Assembly: GCA_030669265.1 (NCBI GenBank)
Contig: DAOVDY010000031.1
Coordinates: forward strand, 1 to 7,386
Reading direction: 5' to 3'
Source of the DNA: Desulfobacteraceae bacterium
Lineage (GTDB): Bacteria; Desulfobacterota; DSM-4660; Desulfatiglandales; B25-G16
Length of the DNA: 7,386 nucleotides
Notes under the pieces: generated by a model
The model's database searches: none
Told to the model about the DNA's origin: nothing
The model's input: the letters and a program-made list of their open reading frames with translations, nothing else
Shown: one piece after another, positions 1-5,802 of the stretch
Position numbering within the stretch: the stretch's first letter is position 1
How the letters are laid out: the number at the start of each line of letters is the position of its first letter
Position numbers and translations under genes: made by a program

Positions 1-1
1 T

Positions 2-736
2 CATGCATCCCGGAATCCCTGGGGTGAAGATTCTGGTAAATACTGGGATGACCAGGAGTTTATGAGGTGGGTTAACCATATGAAGGCTCAGTGCGATAAA
101 CTCGGGGCAAAGTTTGTTCTCAACACGCCAGTGACCAAGGAACTTCTTGAAAAAGAAAGGCCTGATTCACTTGTAATTGCTACTGGAGCTATACCTGAAG
201 TCCCAGATATTCCTGGAGTAGATAAAACGAATGTAGTAAGTATGTTCGATGTGTTCACAGGGGAGGCGAAACTGGGCAAGAATGTGGTTATCCTTGGAGG
301 ATCTGGTGCGGCAATATCGCTTGCCCTCTTTGTAATCGATAAACAAGAAAAAGAAGGGGTGAAGGATTCCAGCCTGGCTTTGATAGATCCAGCCCCGCGG
401 TTCGGTTGGGATGTGAATCCCTCATACATCTGGAGGTACAGGCTCAGGCTCAGACAAGCAAAGGTTCAGCAGCTAACCTACGGGCAGGCCAAGGAGATTA
501 CTGATAGCGGTGTTGTGGCGGACTGGGTCATTGTAAACCGGAAGACAAAGGAAAAACAACAGTTCAAGAACCAGATAGTTCTTGCTGACACTGTGATCCT
601 TGCTAGGCTTGTTCCCAACAAAGAGCTAGGCTACGGCTCTTTCAAGGGTGATGTTTCTATGATTGGTGATTGTGTATGGGTGAGGCGAGGTATTGATGCC
701 ATCCAGGACGGTTACCGCTTGGGAATGAGATTCTAA
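2..736 (+). CDS. FAD/NAD(P)-binding C-terminal part of an old-yellow-enzyme/2,4-dienoyl-CoA reductase-type oxidoreductase (5' partial)
   Basis: The reading frame is open from the window edge, so the gene starts upstream; 244 residues are visible. These match the C-terminal half of the NADH:flavin oxidoreductases of the 2,4-dienoyl-CoA reductase/trimethylamine dehydrogenase type. In order there are: an ATGA motif with the following PxxPxIPGV segment (visible residues about 60-71), a second dinucleotide fold starting GKNVVILGGSGAA (about 92-104), and a terminal IGDC FAD-binding motif (about 221-224) followed by a DAIQDGYRLG helix. In this family an N-terminal FMN barrel with a [4Fe-4S] cluster reduces the substrate and this C-terminal half takes electrons from NAD(P)H; the barrel would lie off the window. 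The second fold reads GGSGAA rather than the usual GGGxxG, which may alter cofactor use. The ferredoxin gene follows 47 bases later. Family is fairly certain; the substrate (possibly an enoyl- or dienoyl-CoA) is inferred. Confidence 0.85.
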   Translation, partial: HASRNPWGEDSGKYWDDQEFMRWVNHMKAQCDKLGAKFVLNTPVTKELLEKERPDSLVIATGAIPEVPDIPGVDKTNVVSMFDVFTGEAKLGKNVVILGGSGAAISLALFVIDKQEKEGVKDSSLALIDPAPRFGWDVNPSYIWRYRLRLRQAKVQQLTYGQAKEITDSGVVADWVIVNRKTKEKQQFKNQIVLADTVILARLVPNKELGYGSFKGDVSMIGDCVWVRRGIDAIQDGYRLGMRF

Positions 737-784
737 ATGGCTGAGAGTATAATAGACAATATGATAAAGAAAAGGAGAAATTAA
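737..784 (+). other. 15-codon micro-ORF bridging two genes
   Basis: ATG follows the stop codon of the flavoprotein directly (TAA then ATG). The frame reads MAESIIDNMIKKRRN and ends in a TAA whose last base is the first base of the ferredoxin start codon (TAATG). This arrangement could couple translation of the flavoprotein and the ferredoxin, or could be a gene remnant or chance. The peptide is very basic at its end and has no recognisable domain. The ferredoxin's ribosome-binding site lies inside it. Confidence 0.2.
772..777 (+). promoter_or_regulatory. Ribosome-binding site for the ferredoxin gene
   Basis: AAGGAG lies 6 bases before the ATG at 784 and fixes that start over the internal ATG at 835, which has no comparable site. 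Confidence 0.75.
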
Positions 785-1101
785 TGATATTATCAGAAAT
801 TTCAAGTGCTCGTCCAAAAATACCGGGTACAAAAATGAGTGTTTACCCCCATTCTGGGTCCAGTCATATGGGACTGTATCCTTGGATCGATGCTTACAGG
901 TGCAACGGTTGCGGAGCTTGCGCAAGAGCATGCCCGCCGGACATCATCGGATTTCATAAAGGTAAGGCGGCGATTGTTCTTGACCTCTGCCAGCAGTGTG
1001 GTGAATGTTTTGAGGCGTGTCCCGTGGAGGGTGCCATTTTTTTTAAGCTCCCTCCCGGCTCTCCCGAAACTGACAATACTCCATACCTCTCCCGGATATA
1101 G
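784..1101 (+). CDS. Ferredoxin-like protein with two [4Fe-4S] clusters
   Basis: A 105-residue protein with two classic ferredoxin motifs, each CxxCxxCxxxCP. The first uses Cys40, 43, 46 and 50; the second uses Cys69, 72, 75 and 79. The two motifs are about 29 residues apart, typical of bacterial 8Fe-8S ferredoxins and of small iron-sulfur subunits of flavoenzymes. An extra N-terminal stretch of about 35 residues with no cysteines and a C-terminal tail rich in Pro/Ser make it longer than a simple 55-60 residue ferredoxin, so it may be a dedicated subunit rather than a free carrier. There is no signal peptide, so it is cytoplasmic. It sits between the flavoprotein and the VOC gene and probably passes electrons to or from the flavoprotein; that partnership is inferred from position. 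An 8-T run at 1037-1044 is in frame and the C-terminus after it looks natural, so no frameshift is proposed. Confidence 0.85.
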   Translation: MILSEISSARPKIPGTKMSVYPHSGSSHMGLYPWIDAYRCNGCGACARACPPDIIGFHKGKAAIVLDLCQQCGECFEACPVEGAIFFKLPPGSPETDNTPYLSRI

Positions 1102-1141
1102 CACGGGGTCAATAATCGTTGGGATCATTTCAATCACAGAA

Positions 1142-1147
1142 AAGGAG
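1142..1147 (+). promoter_or_regulatory. Strong ribosome-binding site for the VOC gene
   Basis: AAGGAG with a following GA (AAGGAGGA context) ends 8 bases before the ATG at 1156. It is one of the strongest Shine-Dalgarno matches in the window. The preceding spacer (1102-1141) shows no clear promoter or terminator. Confidence 0.75.
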
Positions 1148-1155
1148 GATATAAG

Positions 1156-1578
1156 ATGCCTGAAAAATTAAAGACAAATTATGTGGATCATATTTGTATT
1201 GCGGTTAATGATGTGAAGAAAGCGGAAAAGGACTATGTCAATGCTTTTGGCTGGGAAGTAGCCTACCGCTATGTTGATGAGCCGGAGAAGATCAGAGTTA
1301 CCGGGTTTATGGTAGGGCCAACAGCAATTGAAGTTATGGAAGATTTTGATGGGACAGGGGAAGTGGCAAAATTTATCAGCCGTGCAGGCGAAGGCGTGAT
1401 GCTCATAAGCTACAATGTAGATAATTGTGAGGAATCTCTGGAGTTACTGAAGAGAAATAAGGTAAAGTTGATAGATCAAAAACCCAGATGGTTTGCCGAG
1501 TATAAAAGAAATTTTGCCTTTGTTCATCCTGCGGCTACCCATGGGATTTTAACAGAGATCATAGACGGGAAATATTGA
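1156..1578 (+). CDS. VOC-fold protein, methylmalonyl-CoA epimerase-like, with an altered metal site
   Basis: A 140-residue protein with the length and two-module layout of methylmalonyl-CoA epimerases. Module one opens with DHICIAV (His12) and carries the AIEVME strand (Glu59). The AKFISRAGEG segment (about 71-80) corresponds to the family's AKFLxxRGEG. Module two ends with the HGILTEI strand (Glu134). In the family the metal is held by His12, a Gln/Glu on the module-one strand, a His in GEGxHHIA, and a C-terminal Glu. Here the third site reads GEGVMLIS, so the ligand His is Leu83 and the neighbouring His is Met82. The protein therefore keeps three of the four expected ligands. It may use a different metal geometry or catalyse another reaction on a CoA thioester. 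Placement 62 bases before the B12 mutase subunits supports a role in the same pathway. The fold is confident; epimerase activity is uncertain. Confidence 0.8.
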   Translation: MPEKLKTNYVDHICIAVNDVKKAEKDYVNAFGWEVAYRYVDEPEKIRVTGFMVGPTAIEVMEDFDGTGEVAKFISRAGEGVMLISYNVDNCEESLELLKRNKVKLIDQKPRWFAEYKRNFAFVHPAATHGILTEIIDGKY

Positions 1579-1585
1579 AGATTAA

Positions 1586-1601
1586 AAGGGACGTTCCCCT
1601 T
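1586..1601 (+). other. Small inverted repeat after the VOC gene
   Basis: AAGGG (1586-1590) and CCCTT (1597-1601) can pair around a 6-base loop. The stem is only 5 bp and is followed by a pyrimidine-rich but not pure-T stretch, so it is a weak terminator candidate at best. It could equally be an mRNA processing or stability element between the VOC and mutase genes, or part of a dispersed repeat. Confidence 0.25.
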
Positions 1602-1627
1602 ATTCTCTTCTTCCCCTTATTCTTTTC
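1594..1627 (+). repeat. Two tandem 17-bp polypyrimidine units
   Basis: TTCCCCTTATTCTCTTC (1594-1610) is followed at once by TTCCCCTTATTCTTTTC (1611-1627); the copies differ at one base (C/T at position 14). The tract is almost purely pyrimidine on the + strand and lies just before the ribosome-binding site of the B12 subunit gene. Origin and role are unknown: it may be a slippage duplication, part of a dispersed repeat, or a regulatory tract. Confidence 0.8.
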
Positions 1628-1630
1628 CTG

Positions 1631-1635
1631 AGGAG
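1631..1635 (+). promoter_or_regulatory. Ribosome-binding site deciding the start of the B12 subunit gene
   Basis: AGGAG ends 5 bases before ATG 1641. The in-frame GTG at 1635 overlaps this site, so it cannot be served by it; ATG 1641 is the better start. Confidence 0.7.
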
Positions 1636-1640
1636 TGAAT

Positions 1641-2045
1641 ATGAACAAGTCCTTAGGTAAAAAAAGAATTAGAGTAGTGATAGCCAAACCAGGGCTTGAT
1701 GGCCATGATACGGGAGCAAAGGTGGTTGTTCATGCCCTGAAAGATGCAGGCATGGAGGTCATCTATACTGGCCTTCACAGAACAATCGATGAAATAGTAA
1801 AAACTGCTTTAGAGGAAGATGTTGATGTAATTGGACTGTCCATTTACTCTGGTGCTCATGTTCCTCTGAGCAAGAAGTTGATGGGACGGCTGAAAGAGGA
1901 GGGTATCACTGATAAATTAGTCTTGGTCGGCGGGAATATTCCACAAAGGGATATCAAGACTCTAAAAGACTTAGGTATATCTTGTGTCTTTCCTGTTGGC
2001 GCAAGACTTGATGAGATTGTAAAGTTCATCAAAGAGAGGGTCTAA
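1641..2045 (+). CDS. B12-binding (small) subunit of a methylmalonyl-CoA mutase-type acyl-CoA mutase
   Basis: A 134-residue, free-standing cobalamin-binding domain of the kind fused to the C-terminus of single-chain methylmalonyl-CoA mutases. It carries the base-off/His-on signature GLDGHDTG (Asp20, His22, Gly25); His22 is the expected lower axial ligand to cobalt. The second motif is GLSIYSGAH (65-73) and the glycine motif is VGGNIP (96-101). Two positions differ from the usual pattern: the S-x-L motif reads Ser-Ile-Tyr (Tyr69), and the segment usually like FGPGT reads FPVGA (117-121). Both contribute to the cleft for the dimethylbenzimidazole tail in the family. The protein would bind adenosylcobalamin and dock on the large subunit, whose gene starts 7 bases downstream. 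This split organisation is also seen in archaeal methylmalonyl-CoA mutases, isobutyryl-CoA mutase and 2-hydroxyisobutyryl-CoA mutase. Family is near certain. Confidence 0.93.
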   Translation: MNKSLGKKRIRVVIAKPGLDGHDTGAKVVVHALKDAGMEVIYTGLHRTIDEIVKTALEEDVDVIGLSIYSGAHVPLSKKLMGRLKEEGITDKLVLVGGNIPQRDIKTLKDLGISCVFPVGARLDEIVKFIKERV

Positions 2046-2052
2046 GAGCAAG

Positions 2053-3663
2053 ATGAAAAAATCCAAATCAGAAGAGCTTAGCGAGGTTGTTCTTGAATCC
2101 GGGATTAAAGTAAAACCTGTCTTTGGTCCTGAAGACATTAAAGGTCTAGTCTACGAGAAGGAGATAGGGCAACCCGGTGAATATCCATTCACGAGAGGGA
2201 TTCATCCCCTGATGTACCGCAAACGCCCGTGGACCATGCGCCAGTATTCAGGATTTGGGACCGCCAATGAAACAAATCAGAGGTTTAAATGGCTTTTGAA
2301 ACAAGGGCAGACAGCACTTAATGTGGCTTTTGATCTGCCGACGCAGTTGGGCTTGGATTCTGATGACCCTTTTGCAGAAGAAGAAGTTGGCAGGGTAGGA
2401 ATGGCTATTGACACTCTTAAAGATTTGGAAGAAGCTTTTGCCGATATCTCCATCGATAAAATCAGCACTTCTTTGACCATTAACCCTGTAGCCTCTGTAA
2501 TGTTGGCGATGTATCTCGTTGTAGCTGAGAAGCAGGCTATACCTTGGGATCAGATAAGAGGCACGACACAGAATGATATTTTGAAAGAATATATAGGGAG
2601 AGGAACCTGGATTTTTCCGGTTGAGCCTTCAATCCGGTTGATAGGCGATATGGTTGAATTCTGTTCAAAGAATGTTCCCAAATTCAACCCTTTCAGCGTA
2701 TGCGGGTACCATATCAGAGAATCGGGTGCGACTCCGGTTCAAGAGATGGCTTATGCATTTGAGATTGCCATAACTTATATCCAGGAAGTACTAAACCGTG
2801 GCCTTAACATCGATGATTTTGCTGGAAGGATTGCATTCAACTTTGACATTTATGGTAACTTGTGGGAGCAGGTCGCGAAATTCAGAGCGGGAAGAAAGCT
2901 TTGGGCAAAAATCATAAAGGAGCGTTTCGGAGCTAAGAATCCCCGTTCTATGATCTTAAGGATGATTGCCGGTGGAGGGGGAGGCGGTTTGACTATCCAG
3001 CAGCCTGAAAACAACATCGTGCGCGGTGCTTATTATGCATTGATTTCTGCCTTATCAGGAACCCAAACAATGGCCCTTTGTTCTTATGATGAGGCTTATA
3101 CTATTCCTTCAAAGAAAGCCGCACTAATCAGCTTAAGGACTATGCAGATCCTTGCAGATGAAATGGGCCTCAAGGATACAGTCGATCCTCTGGGAGGCTC
3201 TTATTACATTGAGTGGCTAACAGATAAGATGGAGGAAAAGATAGTCGAGTGCATGAAAGAGGTTGAAGAGATGGGCGGTATGATCAAAGCAGTTGAAACA
3301 GGCTATATCCAAAAAGAAGTGAGCCGACAGGCTTATATGAGAGAAATAAAGATCCAATCTGGAGAAATCACTAAAATCGGCGTGAATAAATATGTGATGG
3401 AAGAAGAAAAGGCAGACATAGAGTTACATCCATTTAATCCTGAAGTCGCTGAAGAGCAAAAGAAAAAGCTTAAAGAGATAAAGGCTTTAAGAAATAACAG
3501 TGATGTGAAAGAAACATTGTTTGGATTAAAAAAAGCTGCTCAGACGAATGAAAATGTGATGCCTTTTGTTTTGAATGCTGTGAAGAGTTATGCTACCTTA
3601 GGTGAAATAACTAAAGTTTTCAAGGAGGTTTTCGGCAAGTTCAAAGAACCAGTCAGACTATGA
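2053..3663 (+). CDS. Catalytic (large) subunit of a B12-dependent acyl-CoA mutase, divergent methylmalonyl-CoA mutase family
   Basis: A 536-residue TIM-barrel subunit with no B12 domain of its own, matching the length of large subunits of split mutases. It begins with the family segment YPFTRGI (44-50), then RPWTMRQYSGFGTA (58-71), FDLPTQLG (93-100), QNDILKEYIGRGT (173-185), GYHIRESGAT (218-227), QQPENNIVR (316-324), DTVDPLGGSYY (375-385) and GVNKYV (443-448). Compared from memory with the Propionibacterium shermanii enzyme, Tyr65, Thr171, Gln173, Arg183, His220, Arg259, Gln338 and Glu347 equal Tyr89, Thr195, Gln197, Arg207, His244, Arg283, Gln361 and Glu370. Retained Tyr89 and Arg207 fit a substrate with a free carboxylate. 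Other channel residues differ: His51 (Tyr75), Leu53 (Thr77), Asn90 (Ser114), Ala261 (Ser285), Asn263 (Phe287), Ile305 (His328), Gly307 (Gln330), Gly311 (Trp334), Cys343 (Asn366). A run of six Gly spans 307-312. The substrate is therefore probably not plain methylmalonyl-CoA. No mutase-repair GTPase (MeaB type) is in the window. Confidence 0.9.
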   Translation: MKKSKSEELSEVVLESGIKVKPVFGPEDIKGLVYEKEIGQPGEYPFTRGIHPLMYRKRPWTMRQYSGFGTANETNQRFKWLLKQGQTALNVAFDLPTQLGLDSDDPFAEEEVGRVGMAIDTLKDLEEAFADISIDKISTSLTINPVASVMLAMYLVVAEKQAIPWDQIRGTTQNDILKEYIGRGTWIFPVEPSIRLIGDMVEFCSKNVPKFNPFSVCGYHIRESGATPVQEMAYAFEIAITYIQEVLNRGLNIDDFAGRIAFNFDIYGNLWEQVAKFRAGRKLWAKIIKERFGAKNPRSMILRMIAGGGGGGLTIQQPENNIVRGAYYALISALSGTQTMALCSYDEAYTIPSKKAALISLRTMQILADEMGLKDTVDPLGGSYYIEWLTDKMEEKIVECMKEVEEMGGMIKAVETGYIQKEVSRQAYMREIKIQSGEITKIGVNKYVMEEEKADIELHPFNPEVAEEQKKKLKEIKALRNNSDVKETLFGLKKAAQTNENVMPFVLNAVKSYATLGEITKVFKEVFGKFKEPVRL

Positions 3664-3671
3664 AAAAATAG

Positions 3672-3686
3672 TATAACTTTGTTATA
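3672..3686. promoter_or_regulatory. Perfect AT-rich inverted repeat just before hyuA
   Basis: TATAAC, a TTT spacer and GTTATA form a 15-base palindromic element ending 3 bases before the HyuA start codon. It occupies the place where a ribosome-binding site would be expected; no purine-rich Shine-Dalgarno is visible there. It may fold into a weak hairpin or be an operator half-site pair. It could also be chance in AT-rich DNA. Confidence 0.35.
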
Positions 3687-3689
3687 GAT

Positions 3690-5798
3690 ATGGAATATAA
3701 AATAGGAATAGATGTTGGGGGGACATTTACAGATTTTTTACTAACCTCTGAGGATGGAAGCTCGGAGATCTATAAGGTTTTATCTACACAGGAAGATCCC
3801 TCTGTTGGATTGATGAATGGCCTTGCAGAGATGGCAAAGGCCAAAAACATCTCCTTAAGAGATTTTATTAAAAAAGTTCAAACCATTGTCCACGGCACTA
3901 CAGTAACTACAAATGCAGTGCTTACTCGAAAAGGAGCTAAGACAGGACTTTTAACTACAAAGGGCTTAAGAGATGCGCTGGAAATGAGAAGGGGAATAAG
4001 GGAGGAACAATATAATAATAGATACACCAATGTAGAGCCGCTAGTTCCAAGATACCTTAGATATCCTGTAGAAGGGCGGCTTGATTATAAGGGAGACATT
4101 ATGACTGAACTCAAAAAAACAGATGTTTTAGATGCTGCTGATTTATTCAGAAAAGAGGGCGTTGAAGCCATTGCAATCTGTTTTATGAATTCTTTTGCCA
4201 ATAATGAGCACGAAACCATAGCTGCGAAGGTCATTCAGGAAGAATTTCCTGATGCTTACCTGACGATTTCATCTGTATTTTTACCGAGTATCAGATTTTA
4301 TGACCGGATATCTACTACTGTACTTAACTCTTATGTTGGCCCCATATTGAGAAACTATCTGACAAGTCTCACAAAAAAACTAAAAGATATAGGGTTTGAA
4401 GGGATCTTACTCATCATGCAGTCCAATGGAGGTGTTGTGTCACCGCAAATTGCAATGAATAATGCGGCGGTAACCCTTCTGTCAGGGCCTGCAGCCGGAC
4501 CAGTGGCTGGAATTGAGTATACTTCTATTCAGGGTTATGATGATTGTATAACCATTGATATGGGAGGAACGAGTTTTGATGCTGCTCTCATCAAGGAAAA
4601 AACGCCGCTTGTGACTACAGAAGGAGAAATCAATCGACTGAGATTAGCTCTTCCTATGTTGGGAATAGTAACTATTGGAGCCGGAGGAGGCAGTATAGGT
4701 TGGGTTGATGAGGGTGGGCTTTTACGGATAGGGCCGCAGAGTGCCGGGTCAAAACCTGGACCTGCATGTTATGACTTGGGAGGTGTGTTGCCAACCTGTA
4801 CAGACGCAGATCTGATACTGGGTTATCTGGATAAAGATTTCTTTGCGGGAGGGAAAATCCCGTTGAATTATGACCAGGCAGTAAAAACCATAAAAGAAAA
4901 AATTGCTGATCCTTTAGGTATAGATGTGGTTGAGGCGGCTTCGGGAATGTATAGTGTAATAAATGTCAATATGGCATCTGGAGTGCGCGAAGTGAGTGTA
5001 AAGCGCGGCCATGACCCGAGAGAATTTCCTCTGGTGGTTGCAGGTGGTGCAGGACCTGTACATGCATGTATGATTGCTCTGGAGCTTGAGATTCCGGTTA
5101 TGATTATCCCAAAGGAATCTTCCATATTCTGTGCAGCCGGAATGCTGATGTCCGATTTAAAGCATAACTTCGTAAGAACCTATTCTACTTTCCTCAACAA
5201 GATGGATGTGAAGAAATTTAGGTCGCTATTTATTGAAATGGAGAAAGAAGCCACGGAGCTTCTTAGATCAGAACACATTCCAGAGAACTCGATTCGACAC
5301 ATCTATTCTCTGGATATGAGATATGTCAAACAATACCACGAGGTAAATGTAAAGATTACAAAGGAGGAGCTTGAAACTGGCGATATCGAATCCATAGCCA
5401 ATAATTTTCACCCCGAACACAATAGGCTGTATGGATACTCTTTGAAGGAAGAGGGAGCACCGATTGAGTTGATCAATCTTTGGCTTCTGAGTGTTGGGAA
5501 AACAGCTAAGCCAAGATTTAGGGAGGAAGAATGTGACCGGGAGGATCCGTCAAAAGCCTTGAAAAAGAAGAGGGAAGTCTTTTTACCGCTAAAAAAAGCA
5601 TTTGAGAAAGTCCCTGTGTATGATGGACATAAGCTCAGGTTCGGAAATAAAATTGAAGGGCCGGCAATAATAGAGCAGGTTAATACGACTACATTTGTTA
5701 CACCGGAATACAATGTCCTCTGTGATAGGTATGGAAGCTATACCATGTATTTAAAAACAAAAGAAGAAGAGATTAAAAAAAGGATTAGTATCAGTTAA
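3690..5798 (+). CDS. hyuA: Hydantoinase A/oxoprolinase-family ATP-dependent subunit (HyuA type)
   Basis: A 702-residue protein of normal length for the HyuA family (N-methylhydantoinase A, the oxoprolinase N-half, and subunits of acetone and acetophenone carboxylases). The actin-like ATPase signature DVGGTFTD is at 8-15, HGTTVTTNA at 68-76, SGPAAGPVAG at 265-274, the second phosphate loop DMGGTSFD at 290-297, GAGGGSIG at 330-337, the SAGSKPGPACY stretch at 351-361 and AGGAGPVHA at 451-459. A C-terminal domain (about 500-690) follows, with the usual GPAII strand near 657-661. These proteins phosphorylate the substrate or a carboxylate with ATP, so that the HyuB partner can hydrolyse a lactam/imide or carboxylate an enolate. 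REEQYNNRY (104-112) resembles the matching region of the carboxylase-type members as I remember them, but this does not settle the activity. The start has no clear ribosome-binding site and lies 26 bases after the mutase gene. The symbol is given at family level only. Confidence 0.88.
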   Translation: MEYKIGIDVGGTFTDFLLTSEDGSSEIYKVLSTQEDPSVGLMNGLAEMAKAKNISLRDFIKKVQTIVHGTTVTTNAVLTRKGAKTGLLTTKGLRDALEMRRGIREEQYNNRYTNVEPLVPRYLRYPVEGRLDYKGDIMTELKKTDVLDAADLFRKEGVEAIAICFMNSFANNEHETIAAKVIQEEFPDAYLTISSVFLPSIRFYDRISTTVLNSYVGPILRNYLTSLTKKLKDIGFEGILLIMQSNGGVVSPQIAMNNAAVTLLSGPAAGPVAGIEYTSIQGYDDCITIDMGGTSFDAALIKEKTPLVTTEGEINRLRLALPMLGIVTIGAGGGSIGWVDEGGLLRIGPQSAGSKPGPACYDLGGVLPTCTDADLILGYLDKDFFAGGKIPLNYDQAVKTIKEKIADPLGIDVVEAASGMYSVINVNMASGVREVSVKRGHDPREFPLVVAGGAGPVHACMIALELEIPVMIIPKESSIFCAAGMLMSDLKHNFVRTYSTFLNKMDVKKFRSLFIEMEKEATELLRSEHIPENSIRHIYSLDMRYVKQYHEVNVKITKEELETGDIESIANNFHPEHNRLYGYSLKEEGAPIELINLWLLSVGKTAKPRFREEECDREDPSKALKKKREVFLPLKKAFEKVPVYDGHKLRFGNKIEGPAIIEQVNTTTFVTPEYNVLCDRYGSYTMYLKTKEEEIKKRISIS

Positions 5799-5802
5799 TA
5801 AG

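Noticed and set aside
88..429. Antisense open frame under the flavoprotein gene
   Set aside because: It is a shadow of a clearly coding + strand gene and has no recognisable domain. The same applies to the other minus-strand frames and to the alternative + frames at 839-1171 and 5909-6148.
748..753. Perfect TATAAT -10 hexamer before the ferredoxin gene
   Set aside because: No TTGACA-like -35 element at about 17 bases upstream; the nearest TTG is too far, and operon spacing makes an internal promoter unnecessary.
1037..1044. Run of eight T in the ferredoxin gene as a possible frameshift site
   Set aside because: The frame continues into a plausible GAIFFKLPPG ferredoxin C-terminus with a proper stop, and the alternative frames show no better family match.
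1635..1640. Upstream GTG start for the B12 subunit gene
   Set aside because: It overlaps the AGGAG ribosome-binding site that is well spaced for ATG 1641.
2053..3663. Naming the mutase as methylmalonyl-CoA mutase outright
   Set aside because: Family membership is clear, but several substrate-channel residues differ, so the specific substrate name would overstate the evidence.
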